NCBI GenBank assembly: GCA_036501485.1
Contig: DASYAG010000002.1
Location: 1-64,000 of the forward strand
Origin: PALSA-607 sp036501485
GTDB lineage: Bacteria > Actinomycetota > Actinomycetes > Acidothermales > Acidothermaceae
Reading direction: 5' to 3'
DNA: 64,000 nt
Shown here: piece by piece, positions 34,596 through 44,595 of the stretch
Layout: every line of letters begins with the position of its first letter
How positions within the stretch are numbered: the first letter of the stretch is position 1
The notes under the pieces: model-generated
Seen by the model: the letters and a program-made list of their open reading frames with translations, nothing else
Databases searched by the model: none
Told to the model about the DNA's origin: nothing
Program-made: the position numbers and the translations under genes

Positions 34596-35579
34596 GTGAC
34601 GGCACCGGACCTTTCGCAAGTCGGTGACAGCCGCCCGTTCCGGGTGCTGTCGATCGACGGCGGCGGCATTCGCGGCATCGTGCCAACCATCGTGATCGCC
34701 GAGATCGAACGCCGGACCGGCCAATCGGCGTCCCGCCTCTTTGATCTCATAGCTGGGACGTCGACGGGCGGCATCATCGCGCTCGGCCTCGCCATGCCCG
34801 GCGCGGATGGCAAGGCTGCCTGGCGCGCCGAGGAACTCATCGAGATCTACGCGCGCGATGGAGAAAAGATGTTTCCGCCCGCGCCGTTCGGCGAAGTGCG
34901 CGCGATGTTCCGGCAGCGCTACGACGAGGCCGCGATCCTCGCGCTGCTGCATGGGTACTTCGGCAACACGATGCTGTCGGAGGCGACTTGCGATGTCATG
35001 GTCACGACCTACGACTTGGTCGCGCGAGAGGCGTGGATTCTTTCGAGTCGTCGGGCGCGCGACGACGACGCGTTCGACCTGCCGGTGCGGGTCGCTGCGC
35101 ACGCAACCGCAGCCGCCCCGACGTACTTCGCGCCAGTGCAGGCGACGTTCGGTAATCCGCCACGCGAGCGGGTGCTGATCGACGGCTCAGTGTTCGCGAA
35201 CAACCCGGCGATGTGCGCATTCACCGAGGTACAGCAACGCAGGTACGGCAGCAACGTGATGGTCGTGTCGGTCGGCACCGGATCGCTCACGCGTCGCTAT
35301 CAGTGGGACGACGTCAACGGGTGGGGGTTGGCGCACTGGGCTCGGCCGCTGCTGCACATCGTGGTCGACGGAGTCGGCGAGACGGTCGACTTCCAACTAC
35401 GCAGCATGCTCGGCGCAGACCGTTACCACCGGTTCCAGATTCCGCTGAAGCACGCGTCGGACGACCTCGACGACGCCTCGCCCGACAACATCGAGAAGTT
35501 GCGCGAAGAGGCGCAGCGGTTGATCGAAGGACAAGACCGGGAGCTGGACGACGTCTGCCAGCAACTCACCGACGCCTAG
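34596..35579 (+). CDS. Patatin-like phospholipase
   Basis: 327 aa from GTG 34596. The catalytic features of the patatin fold are present in order: oxyanion loop VLSIDGGGIRGIVP, nucleophile elbow LIAGTSTGGIIALG with the Ser, and the dyad Asp in VLIDGSVFANNP. The CxxGxxx... FGNTML region and the long C-terminal helix pair are usual for bacterial family members of this length. Expected activity is acyl hydrolysis of phospholipids. No cyclase or other CBASS gene is adjacent, so an immune effector role is not supported here. The stop overlaps holB by 3 bp. Confidence 0.92.
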   Translation: MTAPDLSQVGDSRPFRVLSIDGGGIRGIVPTIVIAEIERRTGQSASRLFDLIAGTSTGGIIALGLAMPGADGKAAWRAEELIEIYARDGEKMFPPAPFGEVRAMFRQRYDEAAILALLHGYFGNTMLSEATCDVMVTTYDLVAREAWILSSRRARDDDAFDLPVRVAAHATAAAPTYFAPVQATFGNPPRERVLIDGSVFANNPAMCAFTEVQQRRYGSNVMVVSVGTGSLTRRYQWDDVNGWGLAHWARPLLHIVVDGVGETVDFQLRSMLGADRYHRFQIPLKHASDDLDDASPDNIEKLREEAQRLIEGQDRELDDVCQQLTDA

Positions 35580-36886
35580 CCGGCGCGCAAGGCCAGGGTG
35601 AGTGCTTCGACGGTGAGCAGCGGGTTCGCGTTCGCGTCGAGCGACGTGCGGCAGGCCAATACGGCCGACAACCGGCGCACGGTCGACTCCGCCGACGACG
35701 ACGCGGCCAAGGAAGAGATAGCCGCTGACTCGTCGATGTTCGCGATGTCGACGCCGGCACCCAACTGCACGACGAGCACGTCGCGATAGAACCCGGCGAG
35801 GTCGGTCAGCGCCCGATCGAGTGCGTCGCGCTGGGTGCGGGTGGCGCGCGACTTCTGCCGGCCCTCGAGATCTTTCAATGCCGCGGCGGCCGATCGCAGT
35901 GCACCCCGAGCAGCGGCACCTCCCCCAGCAGCGGACCCGCGACCGAGCCCGGTCGCCGTCCCGCCTTCGCCGAAGGCCTCTTTGTACGAGGCGGTTTCGG
36001 CCTCGTCGAGCGCTGAGGTGACCTCGGCCGACTCGGCGCCGACTGCTTTGACCAACGCACCGGCAGCCGCCAAGCAACCGCCGACGTCGGCCAAAGCGGA
36101 AGGTAGTTGCAACACAGAATGCCGCCGTGACCGCGCGGCTTCGTCGGTTGCGAGCCGGCGCGCACGCCCGACGTGACCCTGCGAGGCCCGCGCCGCGAAC
36201 TCGGCCACCTCAGCGGACACCCGGTCGCGCGAAACCAGCACCGCGGCGACCGCATCGGTCGGTGGCGTGCGCAGCGCGACAACGCGGCAGCGCGAGCGGA
36301 TCGTCACCACGAGGTCTTCTGCCGACGGCACGCACAGCAACCACACCGTGCGGGGCGCGGGCTCCTCGATCGCCTTCAGCAGCACATTCGCGGCGCCCTC
36401 GGTCAAGCGGTCGGCATCCTCGATCACGATGACCTGCCAATGGCCACCGGACGGCGCCAGCGCGGCCCGGCCGACAAGGTCGCGAGCCTCCCGCACGCCC
36501 AGCGATAACCCCTGTGGCGCAACGATTTCGACGTCGGCGTGGGTGCCTGCGAGCACGGTGTGGCACCCCACGCACACGCCGCAGCCGGGCTCGATCTCAC
36601 CGCCACCGGAAATCGCTGCCGTGCATTGCAAAGCGGCCGCGAACGCACGCGCGGCGACAGATCGGCCCGACCCCGGCGGCCCGGTGAACAACCACGCGTG
36701 GGTCATCGCGGCCCCAGGCACAGCAGTGAAAGTCACGTCGGGCAGCGCCGCCGGTGCTTCCGAAAGAGCACCGAACAGATCGCCACCCAAATCGCTGGCC
36801 CACGCGACTTCGGCGGCCGAGATCGCGACCGATCGCAACAACTCGACCACGCGCGACTGGCCGACGAGATCGTCGAAGACACTCAC
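35576..36886 (-). CDS. holB: DNA polymerase III subunit delta'
   Basis: 436 aa from GTG 36886. It has an AAA+ clamp-loader fold: VFDDLVGQSRVVELLRS, P-loop-like LFTGPPGSGRSVAARAFAAALQC, zinc-finger cysteines CGVCVGCHTVLAGTHAD, then DADRLTEGAANVLLKAIEEP and the sensor-1 region. The P-loop has GSGRS where an ATP-hydrolysing subunit has GxGKT, so it is probably non-hydrolysing, as is normal for delta'. It loads the beta clamp with DnaX and HolA. It follows tmk by 7 bp in a topA-tmk-holB unit seen in many actinobacteria. Confidence 0.93.
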   Translation of the reverse strand: MSVFDDLVGQSRVVELLRSVAISAAEVAWASDLGGDLFGALSEAPAALPDVTFTAVPGAAMTHAWLFTGPPGSGRSVAARAFAAALQCTAAISGGGEIEPGCGVCVGCHTVLAGTHADVEIVAPQGLSLGVREARDLVGRAALAPSGGHWQVIVIEDADRLTEGAANVLLKAIEEPAPRTVWLLCVPSAEDLVVTIRSRCRVVALRTPPTDAVAAVLVSRDRVSAEVAEFAARASQGHVGRARRLATDEAARSRRHSVLQLPSALADVGGCLAAAGALVKAVGAESAEVTSALDEAETASYKEAFGEGGTATGLGRGSAAGGGAAARGALRSAAAALKDLEGRQKSRATRTQRDALDRALTDLAGFYRDVLVVQLGAGVDIANIDESAAISSLAASSSAESTVRRLSAVLACRTSLDANANPLLTVEALTLALRAG

Positions 36887-36893
36887 CAGCAGC

Positions 36894-39095
36894 TCACCGC
36901 CGCCCGACCTTCAGTTGCACTGTCGGTTGGAGATCAGGCGAGAGCTCAGGCACGAAATCGGCGATCCGCCGAACGATCAGCTGGTGAATCGTCGCCGCCG
37001 GCAGTCGAGCGTCGATGACGAGGTAGCGGTCGGGCGAGGCCTCCGCCAGCTCGCGAAACGCGGCTCGAACGCGCTCATGAAATTCGGTCGACTCGGCTTC
37101 GAGTCGGTCGGGTACCTCGTCGCGAACCGACGTCCGGCCAAGACCATCAGTGACTGGGACGTCGAGCAGCACCGTCACGTCGGGACGCAACCCTGATGTC
37201 GCGAACTGCGAGAGCCGCTCGACCTCGACGGTCGAAAGCGACCGGCCGACACCCTGATAGGCCAACGAGGAATCGACGTATCGGTCGCTCACGACGACGG
37301 CTCCACGCGCAAGCGCGGGCCGGATCACCATGGCCACGTGTTGCGCGCGGTCGGCCGCGTACAGCAACGCTTCGGCCCGCGGTGCGATCTCGCCACTGTC
37401 GGGATCGAGGAGCAGCTGCCGCAACTGCCGCCCGATCGGCGTTGCGCCGGGCTCGCGAGTCGTGACGACCTCGTACCCGCGCTCATTCAGCCACGTCGCG
37501 AGCAGCTTGCTTTGCGTCGACTTGCCAGCGCCCTCGCCGCCCTCGAACGCCACGAACAGCCCTGTCGTCACGCCGCGGCCTTCAAGCGGCCGCCAACCGC
37601 GTATCGCGGCAATAAGGTCGCGGCGCAGCGACACATCACGATCATCCATCTGACGGTAGGCGATCACGCCGACAAAGAAGGCGATGACCCCTGCGCCGAG
37701 CAACGTAAAGGCCGCGCCGTCTTCACGGATCACGACATGAGGCTTGAGGTGCAGCGTGTGCACCCCAATGGCTCCGGAGATGAATGGGCCTGCCGCCACC
37801 ATAAGCAGCAGGTCGACCTGCATCATCGACTGCAGCGTCGCCCATGTTCGGCCGCGTTTCTCGTCTTCGACCTCGAGGCCGAGCAAGGTGTATCCGGTTA
37901 CCCAAGCCACACCCGAGAATGCACCCATAATCAGCGCGCCGAGCACCACGAGCACGAGGTTGTGGACGATCGCCGTCAACGCGAGGGTGACGCCCGACGC
38001 CGCGATCGAGAGCCCGAACAGTCGGCGACGAGAAAGTCGACGGAAGAACTTCGGGCCAAGGAACATGCCGACTGCGAGGCCGACGAACACAGATCCGAAC
38101 ATCGCGCCATACGCCGGGTCACCACCGCCGAGGTCGAGCGTGTATCTCTTGGCCAGCCCGACGACGACGCCGGCGGCTGCGAATGCTCCGAGCATGCCGA
38201 CGACCAACCCGCGGACGACCTTCGTCTGGCCGATGAATTGCCAGCCTTCGGCGATGGCCCGAATAACCGAAGGTTGTGAGATCACCCCGACCTCGGCCCC
38301 GTTTTCGAATTCGGCGCGCCGTCGTCGTCCGCCTTGGTGAGAGATCTCGCGCAAGGTGAAGATGGTGCCGGCCGAAACGAGGAACGTCGACGCGTCGAAG
38401 TACAACGCGAGGTCGATGCGGTTGGTGGTGAAGAACGGCCACGCGTGGCTGATCACGCCGGTGAACAGCGAGAGCAGCGCGAACACCAGCGCGGCCACGG
38501 GGGCGGATCCGTAGGTCGTCAGCAGGCTGAGCTGATTCGCCTGCTCGAGCTGTTCGCGCGGTACCAGGTTCGGCACCGTGGCTTCCTTCGCCGGTATCCA
38601 GAACAGGCTCAGCGTCTCGATCAAGAATGTCGCGACGAACAGCCACCACAGCGTGTGCACGATCGGGATCGACACGTAGAGCGAGAACCGGCCGATGTCG
38701 GCGATGACCATCGTGAGGCGTCGGTCGAGCCGGTCGGCGAACGCACCGGCAAGCGGAGCCAGCAAAACCGCGGGCAGCAGCCGCACGAAGACAACGAGGC
38801 CGACGGAGGAGTTCTGCACGAAGTAGGTGTGGCCGACGGCAAGTTCGGCGGCCAGCGCGGTCTGCGCAAGGAAGCCGAGCCAGTCACCGAAGCTCGACAG
38901 CGACAGTGCGATCCACAGTTTGCGGAATGCCTTGATGGCCAGCACACCGCGAATACCGGTGACCTCGCCAGCCGTCGTGCGGGCAGCCTCGACCCGCGGC
39001 ACCGGGGGCGGCACCGCGCCCAAGAACTCCTCGGAGATGGCCAACTCCCCACTGCCGGGAACCGCTAGCGGCCTTGGACTCACACCGCCGGACAC
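36894..39095 (-). CDS. tmk: Fused MFS transporter-dTMP kinase
   Basis: 733 aa from GTG 39095 with two parts. Residues about 45-500 are an MFS-like membrane domain of some 12 helices (FRKLWIALSLSSFGDWLGFLAQTALA, VRLLPAVLLAPLAGAFADRLDRR). Residues about 520-733 are a complete thymidylate kinase: P-loop FVAFEGGEGAGKSTQSKLLA, TREPGATPIG, DR(Y/H) motif VVSDRYVDSSLAYQGVGR and the lid region. The kinase makes dTDP from dTMP, so it is essential. The fusion is known in several actinobacterial lineages; the transported substrate and reason for the fusion are not known to me. A break could be expected between domains, but the frame is open throughout. Confidence 0.93.
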   Translation of the reverse strand: MSGGVSPRPLAVPGSGELAISEEFLGAVPPPVPRVEAARTTAGEVTGIRGVLAIKAFRKLWIALSLSSFGDWLGFLAQTALAAELAVGHTYFVQNSSVGLVVFVRLLPAVLLAPLAGAFADRLDRRLTMVIADIGRFSLYVSIPIVHTLWWLFVATFLIETLSLFWIPAKEATVPNLVPREQLEQANQLSLLTTYGSAPVAALVFALLSLFTGVISHAWPFFTTNRIDLALYFDASTFLVSAGTIFTLREISHQGGRRRRAEFENGAEVGVISQPSVIRAIAEGWQFIGQTKVVRGLVVGMLGAFAAAGVVVGLAKRYTLDLGGGDPAYGAMFGSVFVGLAVGMFLGPKFFRRLSRRRLFGLSIAASGVTLALTAIVHNLVLVVLGALIMGAFSGVAWVTGYTLLGLEVEDEKRGRTWATLQSMMQVDLLLMVAAGPFISGAIGVHTLHLKPHVVIREDGAAFTLLGAGVIAFFVGVIAYRQMDDRDVSLRRDLIAAIRGWRPLEGRGVTTGLFVAFEGGEGAGKSTQSKLLATWLNERGYEVVTTREPGATPIGRQLRQLLLDPDSGEIAPRAEALLYAADRAQHVAMVIRPALARGAVVVSDRYVDSSLAYQGVGRSLSTVEVERLSQFATSGLRPDVTVLLDVPVTDGLGRTSVRDEVPDRLEAESTEFHERVRAAFRELAEASPDRYLVIDARLPAATIHQLIVRRIADFVPELSPDLQPTVQLKVGRR

Positions 39096-39118
39096 GCCAG
39101 TATCTCGCGTCGGCTGTG

Positions 39119-41914
39119 TCAGGTCCGCTTCGCGGGCGCCTTCTTGGCCGTCTTGCGGGCGGTCGACTTCTTGGCTGAGGTCTTCGCCGTGGTCTTGCTA
39201 GCTGTCTTACTAGCGGTCTTGCTCGCCATCTTGGTTGCGGTCTTCTTGGCCGGCTTGCGGGCCGCCACCTTCTTGGGCGCCGGGCCGCGGGCCCGCTTGT
39301 CGGCGAGCAACTCAGATGCCCGTTCGAGCGTGATGGCGGCGACGTCGTCGCCCTTGCGAAGGGTCGCGTTGGTCTCGCCGTCGGTCACGTAAGGACCGAA
39401 ACGACCATCGCGGACGACGATTGGTTTCTGATTTGCCGGATCGACACCGAGCTCGCGAAGCGGACCGGCGGCAGCTGCTCGCCGTCCGCGCGGCTTGGGT
39501 TGGGCGAGAACGTCGAGCGCCTGTTGCAGGCTAATGGTGAGGAGCTGCTCTTCGGTGTCGATCGACCGGGTGTCGGTGCCCTTCTTGACGTAAGGCCCGT
39601 AACGCCCGTTGCTCGCGACGACCTCCTCGCCCTCGACCTCACCGAGAATGCGCGGCAAGGTCAGCAACCGCAGGGCGTCATCGATCGTGACGGTATCGAG
39701 CGACATCGTCTGGAACAGGCTCGCGGTGCGGGGCTTGACCTTCGAATCCTCCGGCAGGATCTCGGTGACGTAAGGGCCGTAGCGGCCGTCCTTCGCCACC
39801 AGCTCGCGGCCCGAAATCGGGTCGATGCCCAACGGCCGATCACCGCTCGGCTTGTCGAGCAGGGCCTGCGCGTACTCCTCGGTCACCTCGTCGGGCGCTA
39901 CTCCGTCGGGCAGGTTCGCGCGCTGACCGTCGCGCTCGAGGTAGGTGCCGTAGCGGCCGACCCGCACCACGATGCCCGAGTCGCCGAGCGGGAACGAACT
40001 GACGTCTCGCGCGTCGATCTCGCCGAGCCGGTCGTTCACCATCGCCTTGAGGCCGGGGTTGTCGTCGCCTGGCCCACTCTTGCCGCCGACCCCGCCCACA
40101 CCGCCGTCGAGTGGGCCACCGAAATAGAAGTGCGTCAGCCATGCGGTGCGCGCGGTCTCGCCGTCGGCGATGCGGTCGAGGTCTTCTTCCATCTCGGCGG
40201 TGAAGTCGTAGTCGACGAGGTCACCGAAGTGCCGCTCCAGCAACTGCACGACCGCAAACGCCAGGAACGTCGGGACCAGCGCGCTGCCCTTCTTGAACAC
40301 GTAGCCGCGATCAAGAATCGTGCCCATGATGCTCGCGAACGTGCTCGGGCGGCCGATGCCGCGTTCTTCCAAAGCCCTGACCAGGCTTGCTTCGGTATAG
40401 CGGGCCGGCGGGTTCGTCGTGTGCCCGACGGGTTCGAGTGACGTCGCGCGGGCGGTGTCACCCTCGACCAAGTTCGGCAGCCGGCGCTCACTCGTGTCGT
40501 CGGACGTGTCGTCGTCTGTGCTCTCGACGTAGACCTTCAAGAAGCCCTGATGCACGATCACCGTGCCGGACGCCGAGAACTCCGCGTCGTGACTTGTGTT
40601 AGTCGCATCGGGCCGGGTCGTGCCACCAAGGCGCATGGTCACCGTCTGGCCGGTGGCGTCGGTCATCTGCGAAGCGACTGTGCGCTGCCAGATCAGCTCG
40701 TAGAGCCGCGCCTCGTCGCCGGTGACTTGGCCGGCGAGCTCGCCGGGGGTAGCGAACCTGTCACCACTGGGCCGGATTGCCTCGTGCGCCTCTTGTGCGT
40801 TCTTGACCTTCTTCTCATACCGGCGCGGCACATCGGGCAGGAACTCACTGCCGTACAGCTCGCGTACCTGGTTACGCGCCGCGTTCAGCGCCGTCTCGCT
40901 CAACGTCGTCGAGTCGGTACGCATGTAGGTGATGTGGCCGTTCTCGTACAGCCGCTGGGCAATGCGCATCGTGGTCTGGCTGCTGAACCGCAGCTTGCGG
41001 CTCGCCTCTTGCTGCAGCGTGCTCGTCATGAACGGCGCCGCAGGGCTACGCCGATAGGGCTTGCTCTCGACACTTCGCACGACGAACTCGGTGTTGCGGA
41101 AGCCCGTCGCCAGCTCGGTAGCGCGCGCCTCGTCGAGGTGCACCAGGTTCTTCGTCTTCAGAACACCGACGGAGTCGAAGTCGCGGCCCTGCGCAACGCG
41201 CTGGCCATCGACGGCCGCGAGCGTCGCCTCAAAGGTTGGCGTCGTATCGAAGACTGCGTTGATGTCCCAGTAGGACGCGTTGCGAAACGCGATGCGATCG
41301 CGCTCGCGGTCGACGACCATGCGGGTGGCCACGCTTTGCACCCGGCCGGCCGACAGCCGCGGCATGACCTTCTTCCAGAGCACCGGGCTCACCTCGTAGC
41401 CGTAGAGCCGGTCGAGGATCCGCCGCGTCTCCTGGGCGTCGACAAGCGCCTGGTTCAGCTCTCTGGGGTGCTGCGCCGCTTCGCGAATGGCGTCGCGGGT
41501 GATCTCGTGGAAGACCATCCGGTGCACCGGGACTTTTGGGTTGAGCACCTCGAGCAAGTGCCACGCGATGGCCTCGCCTTCGCGGTCCTCGTCAGTCGCT
41601 AAGTAGAGCTCGTCGACACCGGCCAGAGCGGCCTTCAGCTTGGCTACCTGCTGGCGCTTGTCGGCGTTGACCACGTAGAGCGGCTCGAAACCATGGTCGA
41701 CGTCGACGCCAAGGCGCGACCAGGGTTCCTTCTTGTACTTGGCCGGGATGTCAGCGGCGGAGGTCGGCAGGTCGCGGATGTGCCCGATGCTCGATTCGAC
41801 GATGTAGTTGCCACCCAGGTACCCGGCGATGGTCTTCGCCTTGGCCGGGGACTCCACGATGACCAAACGGCGGGTGTCGTCGTCGGATGCCGCGGGAGTG
41901 CTGGCGCGCGCCAC
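39119..41914 (-). CDS. topA: DNA topoisomerase I
   Basis: 931 aa from GTG 41914. TOPRIM domain: LVIVESPAKAKTIAGYLG ... LYLATDEDREGEAIAWHLLE. The active-site tyrosine is in GHITYMRTDSTTL. The C terminus has no zinc-finger cysteines; it has several Topo_C repeats (GRYGPYV units at intervals) and ends in a tail of about 50 aa of KT/AK/SK repeats (MASKTASKTASKTTAK), which in actinobacterial enzymes gives processive DNA binding. It relaxes negative supercoils. It precedes tmk by 23 bp on the same strand. Confidence 0.97.
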   Translation of the reverse strand: MARASTPAASDDDTRRLVIVESPAKAKTIAGYLGGNYIVESSIGHIRDLPTSAADIPAKYKKEPWSRLGVDVDHGFEPLYVVNADKRQQVAKLKAALAGVDELYLATDEDREGEAIAWHLLEVLNPKVPVHRMVFHEITRDAIREAAQHPRELNQALVDAQETRRILDRLYGYEVSPVLWKKVMPRLSAGRVQSVATRMVVDRERDRIAFRNASYWDINAVFDTTPTFEATLAAVDGQRVAQGRDFDSVGVLKTKNLVHLDEARATELATGFRNTEFVVRSVESKPYRRSPAAPFMTSTLQQEASRKLRFSSQTTMRIAQRLYENGHITYMRTDSTTLSETALNAARNQVRELYGSEFLPDVPRRYEKKVKNAQEAHEAIRPSGDRFATPGELAGQVTGDEARLYELIWQRTVASQMTDATGQTVTMRLGGTTRPDATNTSHDAEFSASGTVIVHQGFLKVYVESTDDDTSDDTSERRLPNLVEGDTARATSLEPVGHTTNPPARYTEASLVRALEERGIGRPSTFASIMGTILDRGYVFKKGSALVPTFLAFAVVQLLERHFGDLVDYDFTAEMEEDLDRIADGETARTAWLTHFYFGGPLDGGVGGVGGKSGPGDDNPGLKAMVNDRLGEIDARDVSSFPLGDSGIVVRVGRYGTYLERDGQRANLPDGVAPDEVTEEYAQALLDKPSGDRPLGIDPISGRELVAKDGRYGPYVTEILPEDSKVKPRTASLFQTMSLDTVTIDDALRLLTLPRILGEVEGEEVVASNGRYGPYVKKGTDTRSIDTEEQLLTISLQQALDVLAQPKPRGRRAAAAGPLRELGVDPANQKPIVVRDGRFGPYVTDGETNATLRKGDDVAAITLERASELLADKRARGPAPKKVAARKPAKKTATKMASKTASKTASKTTAKTSAKKSTARKTAKKAPAKRT

Positions 41915-42091
41915 TACGGGGTGCTCCTCATCGGTTGTTCATGCGTCTATCGGGTGCGGGGTCCCGAGCCACGGTAACCGCTCGCCGCCTCGGGCGTGGC
42001 CACTGACCCCGCGACCGACCCAATCGCCGTCCGGCCTGTGACTCTTTCGGCTGCCTCGCCGGGCAGGCGTCAGACGAGCCCTGGACCAGCG

Positions 42092-44437
42092 CTAGACCAC
42101 CAGGGCGGAGGGCGTGTCTTCGTCCTCGCCGGCACCCACCGCGACGCTGCGGCGCTTGGAAATGACTACCGAAACGGCGATGATCGCGAACGCCAGGACG
42201 GCAATGATGATGCGCAACGGCGCGTTGTGATGCACGCCCACGGAGTACCGGACGATCAGCGGCGCGATCAGCAGGGCGACCAGGTTCATCACCTTGAGCA
42301 GCGGGTTGATGGCCGGGCCGGCGGTGTCCTTGAAGGGGTCGCCGACCGTGTCGCCGATGATCGTTGCCTCGTGAGCGGGCGAGCCCTTGCCGCCGAAGTT
42401 GCCTTCCTCGACCAGCTTCTTGGCGTTGTCCCACGCGCCACCGGAGTTCGCCAGGAACACCGCCATCAGCGCGCCTGCGGCGATCGCGCCGACCAGATAG
42501 CCGGCCAGCGCGCCCACTCCGAGCGCGAAACCAGTCGCGATCGGCGCGAGCACCGCCATGAGTCCAGGAGTCGCCAGTTCACGCAGCGAATCGCGGGTGA
42601 CGATGTCGACGACCTTGCCGTACTCCGGCAGCGCTGTCCCCTCCATGATCCCGACGATCTCGCGGAACTGGCGCCGTACCTCATACACGACTGCGCCGGC
42701 CGCGCGCGCCACGGCGTTGATGAGCAGGCCTGAGAAGAAGAACACGACCGCCGCGCCGATGATCGCGCCCACGATGACGTTCGGTGAGGTGACGTCGGTC
42801 GACAGGCTCGCCGCCGTGATACCGGTCAGGCCGGACGCCGAGGTGCCGGCCGTTGTGAGGGCGTCGCTGATCGCGGAAGTAAAGGAGCCAAACAGCGCGG
42901 TCGCGGCAAGAACTGCAGTCGCGATAGCGATGCCCTTGGTGATGGCCTTGGTGGTGTTGCCGACCGCGTCGAGCTGCGTCAGCACCACGGCACCTTCGCC
43001 GGTCACGTCGCCGGACATCTCAGCAATGCCCTGGGCGTTGTCGGACACCGGCCCGAAGGTGTCCATGGCAACGATGACGCCGACGGTCGTGAGTAGGCCA
43101 GTGCCAGCGAGTGCGACGGCAAACAGCGACAACAGGGTGATGCCGCCGCCGAGCAGGAATACGCCGTAGACGGCGGCCGCGACGATAAGGGCCGAGTAGA
43201 CGGCCGACTCCAGACCGACCGATACGCCGGCGAGGATTACGGTCGCCGGGCCAGTCAGTGAGGTCTTGCCGATGTCGCGCACGGGGCGCCGGTTCGTCTC
43301 AGTGAAGTAGCCGGTCAACTGCTGGATGACCGCGGCGAGCACGATGCCGATGACGACCGCGATGAGCGCAAATACGCGCGGGTTGCCTGAGTGCGAGGCG
43401 ATCTCGTCGTTCGTCAGACCCTTGAGCCCGGAAAACTTCGATGGCAGTTCGGTGAATGCAAGAACGGCAACCAGCACGACTGAGAACGCGGCCGAGATGA
43501 AGAAACCTCGGTTGATCGCGGTCATGCCACTGCGGTCACCAGCGCGGGGCGACACAGCGAAGATGCCCACCACGGCGGTGAGGACGCCGATCGCCGGCAC
43601 GATGAGAGGAAAGACCAGGCCGAGGTTGCCGAACGCGGCCTTGCCGAGGATCAACGAGGCGACGAGCGTGACGGCGTAGCTCTCGAAGAGGTCGGCGGCC
43701 ATGCCTGCGCAGTCGCCCACGTTGTCGCCCACGTTGTCGGCGATCGTCGCCGCATTGCGCGGATCGTCCTCGGGGATGCCTTGCTCGACCTTTCCGACGA
43801 GGTCGGCACCGACGTCGGCGGCCTTGGTGAAGATGCCGCCACCGACACGCATGAACATGGCCAGCAGGGCAGCGCCGAAGCCGAACCCTTCAAGCACCTT
43901 GGGAGCGTTTGCGCGGAAGAACAGCACGACGAGGCAGGCACCGAACAAGCCGAGCCCCACGGTGAACATGCCGGCGACACCGCCGGTACGGAAGGCGATC
44001 CGCATCGCGCCTCGAGACTCACCTCCGCGAGCAGCCGCGGCGACCCGAACGTTGGCGCGGACGGCAAGCCACATGCCGGTGTAGCCCGTGACGCCCGAGA
44101 AGACGGCGCCAACCAGGAAGAAGATCGATCGACCGATGCGCTGGGTGCCGGAGTCGGCTGGCAGCAGGAGTAGCAGGAAGAAGACGATGACCGCGAAGAC
44201 GCCAAGCGTTCGGAACTGCCGCTTCAGGTAGGCGCTCGCGCCTTCTTGAACAGCTCCGGCGATCCGCTTCATGTTCTCGGTGCCCTGATCGGCCGACAGC
44301 ACCTCGCGCACCAGCGCGAAGGCCACTCCGAGCGCAAGCAACGCCACGACCGCGACGATCCACACCCACGTGTAGTTGCCGCCCGTGACGCTGGTATCCG
44401 CGCCGGTCGTCGCGCTCACCAGGTCTAGCCCGAGCAT
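42092..44437 (-). CDS. hppA: K+-insensitive pyrophosphate-energised proton pump
   Basis: 781 aa from ATG 44437 with GAGGAGG upstream. About 16 membrane helices and the H+-PPase signatures: KAADVGADLVGKVEQGIPEDDPRNAATIADNVGDNVGDCAGMAADLFESY and the later GGAWDNAKKLVEEG and GDTVGDPFKDTAGPAINPLLKV. The position that separates K+-dependent from K+-independent pumps reads GNTTKA with Lys, which marks the K+-insensitive class. It hydrolyses PPi and pumps protons out of the cell. Next to topA in many actinobacteria. Confidence 0.96.
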   Translation of the reverse strand: MLGLDLVSATTGADTSVTGGNYTWVWIVAVVALLALGVAFALVREVLSADQGTENMKRIAGAVQEGASAYLKRQFRTLGVFAVIVFFLLLLLPADSGTQRIGRSIFFLVGAVFSGVTGYTGMWLAVRANVRVAAAARGGESRGAMRIAFRTGGVAGMFTVGLGLFGACLVVLFFRANAPKVLEGFGFGAALLAMFMRVGGGIFTKAADVGADLVGKVEQGIPEDDPRNAATIADNVGDNVGDCAGMAADLFESYAVTLVASLILGKAAFGNLGLVFPLIVPAIGVLTAVVGIFAVSPRAGDRSGMTAINRGFFISAAFSVVLVAVLAFTELPSKFSGLKGLTNDEIASHSGNPRVFALIAVVIGIVLAAVIQQLTGYFTETNRRPVRDIGKTSLTGPATVILAGVSVGLESAVYSALIVAAAVYGVFLLGGGITLLSLFAVALAGTGLLTTVGVIVAMDTFGPVSDNAQGIAEMSGDVTGEGAVVLTQLDAVGNTTKAITKGIAIATAVLAATALFGSFTSAISDALTTAGTSASGLTGITAASLSTDVTSPNVIVGAIIGAAVVFFFSGLLINAVARAAGAVVYEVRRQFREIVGIMEGTALPEYGKVVDIVTRDSLRELATPGLMAVLAPIATGFALGVGALAGYLVGAIAAGALMAVFLANSGGAWDNAKKLVEEGNFGGKGSPAHEATIIGDTVGDPFKDTAGPAINPLLKVMNLVALLIAPLIVRYSVGVHHNAPLRIIIAVLAFAIIAVSVVISKRRSVAVGAGEDEDTPSALVV

Positions 44438-44595
44438 GAGTCCTCCTCGACCGCTACTGCGCCGTTGCAGAAGCGGGAATCCTGTGGACTCCGCCGAGTC
44501 GTCCAGACAGATAGTTGGACGTCAAAGCGGATGCGGGAGTCTATGTCTCCAGCCGTTGCGTCGGTAGGGCGTGTGTCGCAAGTCACGTCCCGCGA

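Noticed and set aside
34596..35579. CBASS-type anti-phage effector (patatin phospholipase)
   Set aside because: No cyclic-nucleotide synthase or accessory gene is nearby; neighbours are a lipoprotein and holB.
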